Origin: Streptomyces roseochromogenus subsp. oscitans DS 12.976
Lineage (GTDB): Bacteria > Actinomycetota > Actinomycetes > Streptomycetales > Streptomycetaceae
Length of the DNA stretch: 28,785 bases
Reading direction: 5' to 3'
Assembly (NCBI RefSeq): GCF_000497445.1
Contig: NZ_CM002285.1
Span: 6,486,786 to 6,515,570, forward strand
Below, in pieces: positions 14,133 through 20,913 of this stretch (position 1 is the stretch's first letter; the number at the start of each line of letters is the position of its first letter). The notes under the pieces are model-generated. The model saw only the letters and a program-made list of their open reading frames with translations. It had not been told where the DNA came from and searched no databases. The position numbers were made by a program, and so were the translations under genes.

Positions 14133-14797
14133 GCTCCACCGGAGAGGTCACCGACCGCAAGGACCGCGGCCGCCGCATCATCCTGTGGCGGCACGGCCAG
14201 ACCGCCTGGAACGTCGAGCGCCGCTTCCAGGGCAGCACGGACGTCGCGCTGACCGAGACCGGCATCGGCCAGGCTCGCCGCGCCGCCCGGCTGCTGGCCT
14301 CCCTGGGGCCCGACGCGATCATCTCCTCGGACCTGCAGCGGGCGGCGAGCACGGCCGCCGAGCTGGCCGCCCTCACCGGCCTCGACATCACCCGAGAAGA
14401 GGGCCTGCGCGAGACCTACGCGGGCGTGTGGCAGGGGCTGACGCACACGGAGATCATCACCCGCTACGGCGAGCAGTACGCCGCCTGGAAGCGCGGCGAG
14501 GCCGTCCGCCGCGGCGGCGGCGAACTGGAGACCGAGGTCGCCGACCGTGCCGCACCTGTCGTACTGCGGCACGCCGAGAAGCTGCCCGAGGACGGCACCC
14601 TCGTCGTCGTCAGCCACGGCGGCACCATTCGCACCACCATCGGCCGGCTGCTCGGCCTGGAGGCCCGGGACTGGGAGAGCCTCGGCGGCCTCTCCAACTG
14701 CTGCTGGTCCGTGCTCGGTGAGGGCGCGCGCGGCTGGCGACTGCTGGAGCACAACGCGGGCACCCTCCCGGAGCCCGTCCTCGGCGACGACGACTGA
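14129..14797 (+). CDS. Histidine phosphatase family protein
   Basis: Encodes a 222-aa member of the phosphoglycerate-mutase-like histidine phosphatases. The catalytic motif RHGQT (21-25) gives nucleophile H22. R71 in SSDLQRA, E95 in LRETYAGVWQG and H163 in VVVSHGGTIRT complete the expected phosphate pocket. The enzyme could be a phosphatase of sugar phosphates or another small phosphate, or a cobalamin-pathway or mutase-type enzyme; the sequence does not decide. Its ATG overlaps the rsfS stop (ATGA), and GGGGAG lies 5 bases upstream, so it is the second gene of a coupled pair. RsfS and this phosphatase are neighbours in many Streptomyces genomes, as I recall. Confidence 0.9.
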   Translation: MSSTGEVTDRKDRGRRIILWRHGQTAWNVERRFQGSTDVALTETGIGQARRAARLLASLGPDAIISSDLQRAASTAAELAALTGLDITREEGLRETYAGVWQGLTHTEIITRYGEQYAAWKRGEAVRRGGGELETEVADRAAPVVLRHAEKLPEDGTLVVVSHGGTIRTTIGRLLGLEARDWESLGGLSNCCWSVLGEGARGWRLLEHNAGTLPEPVLGDDD

Positions 14798-14824
14798 GCC
14801 CCAGCAGGCTCCCGGACCCCGGAT

Positions 14825-14854
14825 TTCACTTTCTGGCAGGTCACAGGCTAAAGT
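14825..14854 (+). promoter_or_regulatory. Candidate promoter of the first tRNA-Ala
   Basis: TTCACT (14825-14830) and TAAAGT (14849-14854) are 18 bases apart. Transcription would start near 14861, about 30 bases before the mature tRNA. Confidence 0.45.
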
Positions 14855-14890
14855 TCTTCTTGTTCGCCCCGCCGAGCGGGAAGAACGCGA

Positions 14891-14963
14891 GGGGCTATAG
14901 CTCAGTTGGTAGAGCGCCTGCATGGCATGCAGGAGGTCAGGAGTTCAATTCTCCTTAGCTCCA
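14891..14963 (+). tRNA. tRNA-Ala(GGC), first copy
   Basis: A 73-nt cloverleaf. The acceptor GGGGCTA pairs with TAGCTCC (one G-U), and the D arm is GCTCAGTTGGTAGAGC. The anticodon stem CCTGC/GCAGG encloses the loop ATGGCAT with anticodon GGC. The T arm GGAGTTCAATTCTCC and discriminator A follow. CCA is not encoded. The sequence is identical to the copy at 17798-17870. Confidence 0.97.
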
Positions 14964-15007
14964 CTGATCGGCACTCTGTTGAGTTGTCAAAGATCGGTGA
15001 TGAAGGT

Positions 15008-15034
15008 CCCGTCCCTGTCAGGGGGCGGGATTTT
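15008..15034 (+). terminator. Terminator after the first tRNA, overlapping the regulator 3' end
   Basis: CCCGTCCCT (15008-15016) pairs with AGGG..CGGG (15020-15029) with one bulged G and one G-T pair, followed by ATTTT (15030-15034). The stop codon of the minus-strand regulator (15018-15020) lies at its loop, so transcription converges here. Confidence 0.7.
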
Positions 15035-16043
15035 CTGCGTTCCAGCGGCGGACGATCTCCTCTTCCTCCTCGCTCTCGTGGGCCGGCGGCCACAGCCGCT
15101 CCCGGCGCTCCCGCAGCAGCTCGACCTTCTCGCGCGACTCCTCGTCCTCCGGGGTGTAGACCACGATCCGGCACTCGGGCATCCCGTCGATGGACAGCGA
15201 CTGCGAGGTCATCCGCAGCTCGCCCACCACCGCGTGCCGGAACGTCTTCACCCGGGGTCCCGGAAGCACCACTTCACCGCTCGCCCACAGCTCCGCGAAC
15301 CAGGGGCTCGCCACGGAGAGGGCACGTATGTAGTCCTCCCAGGCGGGCTCGCCCACGTGTCTGCCGTAGGCCGACCGCAGCGTCGCCACCATCAGCGGCA
15401 GTTCCTGCTCGGGCCGCACCAGTGGGCTGTCGCCCTCCGCCACGGTGAACAGCGTCCACAGCGCGTTCGGCAAACCGATCCTGAGGGTCTCCGGCACCGC
15501 GAAAAGGTCCTGATAGGCCGCGTTGGTGGCCAGGATGTCGTAGCGCGTGTTGTAGACCACCGCGAGCAGCGGGTGCAGGGCGTCGATGATGCCCTGCACC
15601 TCCGGGCCGACCCGGCGGGTCAGGACCTCCCGGTCCGGGGCGAACGGCACCTCCGCCAGCCGGTACAGATGCTCCCGCTCCGGCGCGTCCAGCCGCAGTG
15701 TGCGGGCTACCGCGTCCAGCACCTGCGGCGAGGCGTTGATCGGCCGGCCCTGCTCAAGCCAGGTGTACCAGGTCACACCCACGCCGGAGAGCTGTGCGAC
15801 CTCTTCCCGGCGGAGCCCCGGTGTGCGCCGCCGCAGGCCCGGTGGCATCCCCACGTCAGCCGGTGTCACCCGCGCCCGCCTGTTGCGCAGGAACGCGGCC
15901 AGCTCTGGCCTGCGGCGCTGCGCGCTCGCCGGCTGCGTCGCCTTCGAAGCCCTCGCCGCCTGCGACGTGTTCGCCGTGTCCACTGCGGCCTTCACCGCGG
16001 CCGTGCTCGCCGCGCTTGCCCCGTTCGCCGTGTTCGTCGTCAT
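15018..16043 (-). CDS. Helix-turn-helix regulator with MmyB-like ligand domain
   Basis: Encodes a 341-aa regulator. After an Ala/Thr-rich N-terminus (1-45), an XRE-type HTH spans about 48-115: ELAAFLRNRRARVTPADVG, RRRTPGLRREEVAQLSGVG, VTWYTWLEQGR. The C-terminal MmyB-like domain carries LLAVVYNTRYDILATNAA and the WFAELWA block. This family usually controls a divergent neighbour such as an exporter or dehydrogenase. Here the divergent gene is a broken MFS exporter, so the target may be lost. The end is a charged tail (ESEEEEEIVRRWNAENPAP). The Shine-Dalgarno is weak, and the start could lie downstream because the Ala-rich leader is atypical. Confidence 0.9.
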   Translation of the reverse strand: MTTNTANGASAASTAAVKAAVDTANTSQAARASKATQPASAQRRRPELAAFLRNRRARVTPADVGMPPGLRRRTPGLRREEVAQLSGVGVTWYTWLEQGRPINASPQVLDAVARTLRLDAPEREHLYRLAEVPFAPDREVLTRRVGPEVQGIIDALHPLLAVVYNTRYDILATNAAYQDLFAVPETLRIGLPNALWTLFTVAEGDSPLVRPEQELPLMVATLRSAYGRHVGEPAWEDYIRALSVASPWFAELWASGEVVLPGPRVKTFRHAVVGELRMTSQSLSIDGMPECRIVVYTPEDEESREKVELLRERRERLWPPAHESEEEEEIVRRWNAENPAP

Positions 16044-16170
16044 CGTCCAACCCCCGTCGTCCCCGTCTCATCGGCGGGCACTCGGCACCCGTACCGGCCC
16101 GTGGTCAGGCTCGGCATCATGACGCCGTCCCGAACCGGTCCGGGCACCCAGCCCGTTCCGAACCCTGCGA

Positions 16171-16197
16171 TCAGTGAAACACCCGCCACTGACAGTG
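16171..16197. promoter_or_regulatory. Candidate operator between the regulator and the MFS remnant
   Basis: TCAGTG (16171-16176) and CACTGA (16187-16192) form an inverted repeat with a 10-bp centre, and a further CAGTG at 16193-16197 makes CACTGaCAGTG. It lies in the divergent spacer where an autoregulator would bind, though the surviving frame of the MFS fragment overlaps it. Confidence 0.35.
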
Positions 16198-16815
16198 AGC
16201 CACCGGCTGCGACGGCTCCCCGGTATCGGCCTCGCCGTCTTCCGCGTCCTGGCCGTGATGGCGGTGAACGCGGGTTTCCTCTTCGCACCGACCCTGCACG
16301 TCCAGGGCGGCCCCGGCTACAGCGCGCTGCGGGCCGGCCTGAGTTTCGCCCCGACCGCCGGTGCCTTCGCGGCCGTCAGCCTGACCTGGCGGAGGTGGCC
16401 CGCCGGCTTGCAACGGGCGATGATTCCGGCCGGCTTCGCGCTGACCGCGCTGTCCGTGGGCGTCGTGGGGCGGGCCTTCCACGGCGGCGGGGACGGAGGA
16501 GCGGGCCTGTACGCCGGATACGCGGGTCCGGGCATCGGGCTCGCGCTCGCCTTCAGTCCGCCCGACGCTCACCGGCGCGCTCGCCACCGTGCGGCCCGAG
16601 GACGCGGCGGACGCCAGCGGCTTGTGAGCGACGGTCACCCAGCCCGGTCAGCTGATCGGTGTGGCGTCTTTCGGCACACCGTTCCTGAACGGGCTGAGTC
16701 ACTCGGGGCTTTGCGCTCGTATACCTCTGCGGAGGCGTTCTCGGTGTGTGCCTGGGCGCTGGCCGGAACGGCCGCGGCGGGAGCTGTGTCCGGACTGGTA
16801 CTGAGGCGTCGCTGA
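16174..16815 (+). pseudogene. MFS exporter, C-terminal remnant with several lesions
   Basis: Remnant of a 14-helix drug exporter (EmrB/QacA type). From about 16200, frame 1 reads LPGIGLAVFRVLAVMAVNAG, FLFAPTLHVQGG, SALRAGLSFAPTAGAF, and further helices to LALAFSP. Near 16560 the frame shifts. LTGALATVRPEDAADASGL continues in frame 2 until an in-frame TGA at 16625-16627, followed by ATVTQPGQLIGVASFGT. Around 16708-16716 it shifts back to frame 1 for YTSAEAFSVCAWALAGTAAA and ends in SGLVLRRR at TGA 16813-16815. The N-terminal half is absent. The whole stretch also stays formally open in frame 1, so it can be mistaken for an intact 213-aa gene. Confidence 0.8.
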
Positions 16816-16884
16816 CCGTATTGCTCCGGCCGTGGCAGAATCAAACGGCCGGAAGGGGGCGCGGCCCGACGGGAGGGAGTAGCG

Positions 16885-17058
16885 ATGCCTGCGAGCATCC
16901 TTGAGGAGGTCGGCCACCTCCTCGGTGCGGCGTTGACACGGGACACGACCACCCGGCTGAGCTGCCCTTCCTGCGGTTCCGCGCATGTTGCCCAAGTTCT
17001 CGGCGACAACGGTGGAATCTCCTACGTGTGCACGGCCTGCGGCCACAGCTGGAGCTGA
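16885..17058 (+). CDS. Small zinc-ribbon-like protein (57 aa)
   Basis: A 57-aa frame from ATG 16885 with GGAGGGAG directly upstream (about 16871-16878) and TGA at 17056-17058. It begins with a helix (MPASILEEVGHLLGAALTRD). It then carries two Cys pairs, SCPSCG (C27, C30) and VCTACGH (C49, C52), spaced like a rubredoxin/zinc-ribbon knuckle. It ends right after GHSWS. No family is recognised. The next gene starts 3 bases after the stop and also carries Cys pairs, so the two form a coupled unit. Its sequence is less GC-rich than most neighbours. Possible roles are nucleic-acid binding or a protein-protein adaptor, neither shown by sequence. Confidence 0.72.
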   Translation: MPASILEEVGHLLGAALTRDTTTRLSCPSCGSAHVAQVLGDNGGISYVCTACGHSWS

Positions 17059-17061
17059 TCG

Positions 17062-17295
17062 ATGGGTGCACACAGGCGAAAGTGTGACTGGTGCGGGAGC
17101 GGTACCCCGATCGTCCGCGACATGGAGCCGATCAACCCCGATTACCAGTACTGGTGCGAGGAATGCGCGCGGGCGCTGATCATAAAAGGCGACCCGATCG
17201 AGACGTACCGGGAATTGGAGGGCGAGCCGATCTACGGCCGTCTCCTGGAAGAGCACTGCACACTCAAGCGGTTCTACTCCTTCGTGACGGCTTGA
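17062..17295 (+). CDS. Small Cys-pair protein (77 aa), coupled to the zinc-ribbon gene
   Basis: A 77-aa protein from ATG 17062. Cys pairs CDWC (C8, C11) and CEEC (C32, C35) suggest one structural zinc site, with a further C66. The middle reads MEPINPDYQYW, and the C-terminal half is an acidic/aromatic helix region (PIETYRELEGEPIYGRLLEE, then HCTLKRFYSFVTA). GGAG at 17051-17054 in the end of the upstream gene gives a weak ribosome site. Only 3 bases separate the genes. Codons such as ATA AAA (about 17181-17186) are unusual for this genome and suggest acquired DNA. Function unknown. Confidence 0.75.
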   Translation: MGAHRRKCDWCGSGTPIVRDMEPINPDYQYWCEECARALIIKGDPIETYRELEGEPIYGRLLEEHCTLKRFYSFVTA

Positions 17296-17471
17296 CGCGC
17301 GCCGCACCGCCACCACGCCGCGGCAACGATGTCCGGGTCGTTACGAGGAAGAGGGTGCCGACGCCCGCGTAGAGGCCGATCGCGGTAACTCCGAGGCGTT
17401 CTGGTGCAGTTCGGGGTGCCCGGTTTCGTGCGGCACCCGCCAGGGGGAGTACGGGCAGAAGACCGGCAGCG

Positions 17472-17510
17472 TGCCGTGACCGCGCAGGCGCACACCGCGC
17501 GGTCACGGCA
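17472..17510. terminator. Perfect 14-bp hairpin
   Basis: TGCCGTGACCGCGC (17472-17485) and GCGCGGTCACGGCA (17497-17510) pair perfectly around an 11-nt loop. It can act on both strands: after the Cys-pair operon on the plus strand, or at the end of the minus-strand frame 17652-17503. Confidence 0.6.
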
Positions 17511-17652
17511 GCCCGCGCAACTCCGCCGCCGCGGCGGCCACGAGGCCCGCAGCGGCCATGACGGCCACTGCGGCGACCCAGAGAACTCTCCCGGTCTCGC
17601 GTGTGCAGAACGCCACGGAGGACACCAGGCAGACGCCCAGCGCGACCGGCAT
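17503..17652 (-). CDS. Possible 49-aa membrane protein or fragment
   Basis: A minus-strand frame from ATG at 17652 to TGA at 17505-17503. It encodes MPVALGVCLVSSVAFCT, a short charged turn (RETGR), and VLWVAAVAVMAAAGLVAAAA ending AELRGLP. Two hydrophobic helices around a short loop would make a hairpin-type membrane protein. The frame ends inside a perfect hairpin, which suits a real gene end. There is no clear Shine-Dalgarno, and neighbouring frames look decayed, so it may be the residue of a larger membrane protein. Confidence 0.35.
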   Translation of the reverse strand: MPVALGVCLVSSVAFCTRETGRVLWVAAVAVMAAAGLVAAAAAELRGLP

Positions 17653-17727
17653 CCGGCGGCTGGCGGCACGCGATCATGGTCGCAAAAGCCGACATTAGGG
17701 GACTTATAGGGCGAACCCGAAACCGAT

Positions 17728-17756
17728 TTGGCGCTGCGTCGCCGTGCCTGTAATGT
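17728..17756 (+). promoter_or_regulatory. Promoter of the second tRNA-Ala
   Basis: TTGGCG (17728-17733) and TAATGT (17751-17756) are separated by 17 bases, close to the vegetative consensus. Transcription would start about 35 bases before the mature tRNA. Confidence 0.65.
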
Positions 17757-17797
17757 TTACGTCGTCGCCAGGGGAACCGGGCGAAACAAGAAAACAA

Positions 17798-17870
17798 GGG
17801 GCTATAGCTCAGTTGGTAGAGCGCCTGCATGGCATGCAGGAGGTCAGGAGTTCAATTCTCCTTAGCTCCA
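17798..17870 (+). tRNA. tRNA-Ala(GGC), second copy
   Basis: Identical in all 73 bases to the tRNA at 14891-14963, with anticodon GGC and no encoded CCA. Identity with the first copy extends only one or two bases on either side, so the two genes have different promoters and terminators. Confidence 0.97.
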
Positions 17871-17879
17871 CAGAAATTG

Positions 17880-17910
17880 AAGGCGGATCATCCGAAAGAT
17901 GGTCCGCCTT
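17880..17910 (+). terminator. Terminator after the second tRNA
   Basis: A 13-bp stem (17880-17892 / 17898-17910) with one G-T pair closes a CGAAA loop, starting 10 bases after the tRNA. Confidence 0.75.
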
Positions 17911-17937
17911 CGGCGTGTTGTAGAAAGACGCGGCCCA

Positions 17938-17980
17938 ACGGAGGGGCGGGTCACCCGAGCTGGGTGACCCGCCCCTCCGT
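17938..17980. terminator. Perfect 19-bp hairpin at the end of the NuoF-like gene
   Basis: ACGGAGGGGCGGGTCACCC (17938-17956) is fully complementary to 17962-17980 with a 5-nt loop. It starts 4 bases beyond the minus-strand gene's stop and would stop transcription from that side, and also from the tRNA side. Confidence 0.85.
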
Positions 17981-17984
17981 GTGC

Positions 17985-19595
17985 TCAGCGGCCGAGCGCG
18001 CGCCGCCCACGGCCCTGGGAGACGACCGGCAGATTGCGGGACGGTGCCTGCCCGCGCGTGTCCTCCTCGATACGCAGGGCGAGCGCCGGGCAGCGGCGCA
18101 CCGCGCGCAGCGCCTTCGCCTCCGCGTACCGCGGCACCTGCGCCTGGGCGACGGTCGGGAAACCGTCGGCGCCGAGTTCGAACACCTCGGGGAGGATGTC
18201 GGCGCACAGTCCGTGGCCCCGGCACAGCGTCCAGTCGACGTAGATCTTCTGGCGGCTGGCGCCGGTCTCCTCGGGCTCTCCGCCGCCCGGGATGCCCGTA
18301 GGGGCCCTGCCTCCCTCGAAGAGCGGCAGAACGCCCTCCACGGGCCGTCCGCAGCCGTTTCCGAGGACATGCGCGGCCAGGTCGTCCGTGAACGCCTTGA
18401 TGGTCGACTCCAGGAACATCGCCGAGCCGTCCGGATGCGAACACGCACCGCGCCGCTTCACATTCTTCGCGACCTGCTTCAGCGCCTCCAGGGCCGCCGG
18501 GCCGCCGCCGTTGAGGATGTCCTCCAGGCCGCGCGCGGCCGCGGGCAGTCCGAGGTAGCAGGGCCCGCACTGGCCCGCGCTCTCCTCGGCCAGCCACTGC
18601 GCCACCCGCAGCGACTCGCCCAGCGGGCAGGTGTCCTGGCTGATCGGCAGGATCGCGCCAGCGCCCAGCGAACCGCCCACGGCGTCCAGCGAGTTCCGGG
18701 AGACGATCGCCTCGTTCACGGTCGCCGCGTCGATCCACTTGCCGTGGTAGCCGCCGGTCAGCACGCCCTGCGGCACCGGCGGGGCGCCCGCCAGCTGCAG
18801 CACGTAGCGCAGCGGCACGCCCGTGGGGACCTCGATCACCATCGGGCGGGCGACCGTGCCGGAGACCGTGAGCATGACGGTGCCCGGCTCGTCGTACAGG
18901 CCGGTGTTGCCGTAGCGCTCGGGGCCGATGCGGGCGGCGATGGCCAGCTGCGCGAACGTCTCCGCGTTCGACAGCAGCGTGGGCGCGCCGCCGACACCGC
19001 TCTGCGAGGCGCTGATCTTGCGGCCGGGCGGGATCGCCGGGCCGCCGTCGATCGAGCGGATCAGCGAGGCGGCGGCGCCGGTGACCATGCGCACCGGGTT
19101 GCGCTGCACCCACGCGCGTAGCGCCGATCTACGGCTGTTGCTCAGCCCGCGTTCGGCGAGTGCGGCCTCCATGGAGCGCTGCGTGGACTCGCGTGTGACG
19201 CCGATCACGAGCGTCCGCGCGCCGAGCGCCTCCGCGCACAGCAGCGCGCCGTCCAGGATCAAGTGCGGGGCGCGGTTGATCAGTACCGTGTCCTTGCGGC
19301 AGGCCGGTTCGTCCTCGCTGCCGTTGACCACGACGACCGGCCGCACCCCGCGCTTGATCGCCGACTCGGCGACCGAGCGCAGCTTCTTGTGGAACGGGAA
19401 GCCGGCGCCGCCGCGGCCCTTGAGGTTGATGCGTTCGGCGAGCTGCGCCAGTTGCTCGCCGCCGAGCGGGTCGAGCGGACCGTGCACCTTCAGGTGCATG
19501 GGCAGATCGAGTCGTTCCACAAGGTCGAAGCCCGACGTGAGCTGTGGAAGCCCGACCACGCGGACTTCGGGGACGTCGGGCAGGGCCTCGTTCAC
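17985..19595 (-). CDS. NuoF-like flavin/iron-sulfur protein with fused ferredoxin domain
   Basis: Encodes a 536-aa protein related to NADH-quinone oxidoreductase subunit F. It has the nucleotide-binding loop GRGGAGFP (60-67), an FMN-pocket motif NGSEDEPACRKD (91-102, equivalent to the NADESEPG region), SNAETFAQLA (209-218), a SLBB-like region about 235-300, and the cluster motif ESAGQCGPC (338-346) with a later Cys C385. The canonical motif is ESCGxCxPC, so the first ligand is Ala340. A C-terminal ferredoxin domain (about 450-512) has C458, C464 and C502-Pro, the three-Cys pattern of 3Fe-4S ferredoxins. The GTG start at 19595 overlaps the upstream stop (GTGA), with GGAGG 6 bases before it. 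It probably passes electrons from NAD(P)H to the heme membrane protein encoded just upstream. Confidence 0.88.
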   Translation of the reverse strand: MNEALPDVPEVRVVGLPQLTSGFDLVERLDLPMHLKVHGPLDPLGGEQLAQLAERINLKGRGGAGFPFHKKLRSVAESAIKRGVRPVVVVNGSEDEPACRKDTVLINRAPHLILDGALLCAEALGARTLVIGVTRESTQRSMEAALAERGLSNSRRSALRAWVQRNPVRMVTGAAASLIRSIDGGPAIPPGRKISASQSGVGGAPTLLSNAETFAQLAIAARIGPERYGNTGLYDEPGTVMLTVSGTVARPMVIEVPTGVPLRYVLQLAGAPPVPQGVLTGGYHGKWIDAATVNEAIVSRNSLDAVGGSLGAGAILPISQDTCPLGESLRVAQWLAEESAGQCGPCYLGLPAAARGLEDILNGGGPAALEALKQVAKNVKRRGACSHPDGSAMFLESTIKAFTDDLAAHVLGNGCGRPVEGVLPLFEGGRAPTGIPGGGEPEETGASRQKIYVDWTLCRGHGLCADILPEVFELGADGFPTVAQAQVPRYAEAKALRAVRRCPALALRIEEDTRGQAPSRNLPVVSQGRGRRALGR

Positions 19596-20863
19596 TTAAA
19601 GCCTCCGGACGGCGTGTTCCAAGGTTCGCCCGAACCCGGTGTGTCGTAGGACACGCCGGGCAGCGTTTCGGTAGCGGGACCGTCGTTGTACGTGTCACTG
19701 GCGTTGTACGTGCCATAGAGGCCGTTTGTCTCACCGTTGTCGTACATGTCACTTCCGCCGTATCCGTTGGCCACCGAATTGTCATAGACCGGGATGGTGT
19801 GTCCGGTGTCCTGGAGCGGGTCGTACGCGGACGGCGGGGCCTCGCCGACCGGCGGCGGGGACGGGACCGGCCAGCTGCCCGAGGCGCCGGAGGGGCCGTC
19901 CATGCGCGAGATGGCCTCCGTGGCCTGCATGTCCAGCGGCAGATCCATGCGGGCGGTCTGGCCGGCCGTGTACGGCTGCTGGGAGCGGCCCGGCGCGGAG
20001 ACGGCGCGGTAGGCGGCCGCGAAGCCCGATGCGGGCTGTGCGGCGGGGGTGGCGGGGGACTGGTACAGCGGTGCGGCCGCCGCCCTGGGCTCGCGCCCGC
20101 CCTCGAAGCCCGCGGGCGCCGCCTCGGCCATCCGGGAGCGGCTCGCGTCCAGCTCCTCCAGCCCCGGCCGCTCCGAGCTGCCGAACAGCGCCACCAGCCG
20201 GTCGGCGACCTTGCGTTTGACCGGGCGCGGGGCGGCGCGCAGGGCGAGGGCGGCCATGACTGCGAGCAGGGACAGTGCGTACAAGTATGTGAAGAGCGGG
20301 CTCTTCACCGGGCGGCCCGCGTACAGGCCATGGATCAGTGCAGCGCACCAGGCCGGGTAGGACAGCATGTGCATGGCGCGCCAGCGCGCGGCGACCGGGG
20401 CAGGAGTGGCGAAATTGCTGCGCAGGGCGCCGGTGACGCCTACGAAGATCATGAGCAGGCCCGCCAGTGAGCCCAGTCCGATCAGGCCGCCGATTCCGGT
20501 GATGCCGAGCGAGAACGGGATGATCGCGGCGATCAGCTGCGTGTGGCCGAGTGCGATCTTGATGGTGATGTGCAGCAGCAGGAATGCGATCGAGGCGACC
20601 CCCAGCGTGCGGTGCACCGCCTGGCCGATGATCCGCTGCCGGATGTTCAGGAAGATCCGGTCCTGGGCGAACAGGCCCCAGATCACCGAGCAGCTGAGCG
20701 AGACCAGGGACATCACGCCCGCGCCGAAGTTCAGGAAGTCCTGGACCTGACTGCCTCCCACCAGCACGACCACGGGTATGAGCAGCAGAACGACAGCCGA
20801 GGCCACCCCATAGGCCGAACGGCCCGGTTTGGGGAGGGAGCGGGTACTACGACGAGGGTTCAT
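19592..20863 (-). CDS. Ferric-reductase-like heme membrane protein with long disordered tail
   Basis: Encodes a 423-aa protein. Six hydrophobic segments (about 17-36, 44-66, 84-104, 126-146, 164-180, 190-208) form a ferric-reductase-like membrane domain. H84, H98, H165 and H178 lie in the helices and are candidates for binding two b-type hemes. Residues 215-423 are a low-complexity Pro/Ala/Tyr/Gly/Asn tail (for example NGYGGSDMYDNGETNGLYG), apparently on the side of the C-terminus. No NAD-binding domain is fused, so electrons must come from a partner; the coupled NuoF-like protein is the obvious one. Translation starts at ATG 20863 with GGAG 8 bases upstream. A -10 sequence TAGAGT (minus, 20913-20908) would give a ~40-nt leader. 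Proteins of this kind are sometimes mis-annotated as translation factors because of the tail. Confidence 0.85.
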   Translation of the reverse strand: MNPRRSTRSLPKPGRSAYGVASAVVLLLIPVVVLVGGSQVQDFLNFGAGVMSLVSLSCSVIWGLFAQDRIFLNIRQRIIGQAVHRTLGVASIAFLLLHITIKIALGHTQLIAAIIPFSLGITGIGGLIGLGSLAGLLMIFVGVTGALRSNFATPAPVAARWRAMHMLSYPAWCAALIHGLYAGRPVKSPLFTYLYALSLLAVMAALALRAAPRPVKRKVADRLVALFGSSERPGLEELDASRSRMAEAAPAGFEGGREPRAAAAPLYQSPATPAAQPASGFAAAYRAVSAPGRSQQPYTAGQTARMDLPLDMQATEAISRMDGPSGASGSWPVPSPPPVGEAPPSAYDPLQDTGHTIPVYDNSVANGYGGSDMYDNGETNGLYGTYNASDTYNDGPATETLPGVSYDTPGSGEPWNTPSGGFK

Positions 20864-20907
20864 GGGGGCAACTCCGAGCAGTTCCGGGAAAGCGGTCCCG
20901 CTGCCGA

Positions 20908-20913
20908 ACTCTA
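20908..20913 (-). promoter_or_regulatory. Candidate -10 for the heme/NuoF-like pair
   Basis: On the minus strand this reads TAGAGT, about 45 bases before ATG 20863. The -35 region is weak. Confidence 0.35.

Larger units (their letters stand above)
17296..17797. other. Gene-poor spacer before the second tRNA
   Basis: About 500 bases without a confident gene. The spacer contains a perfect 14-bp inverted repeat (17472-17485 / 17497-17510), a possible 49-aa minus-strand membrane protein (17503-17652), and the tRNA promoter at 17728-17756. The part at 17296-17470 shows no coding signal that I trust on either strand. The minus-strand reading frames there are long only because of the high GC content. 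Confidence 0.6.

Noticed and set aside
16174..16815. Intact 213-aa membrane transporter
   Set aside because: The frame is open but its middle third is unrelated to a transporter. The correct reading there is in another frame and hits a stop at 16625, so it is a remnant.
14891..17870. The tRNA pair as attL/attR of an integrative element
   Set aside because: No integrase, excisionase or replication gene lies between the copies, and both tRNAs are complete. Kept only as a finding about the bracketed segment.
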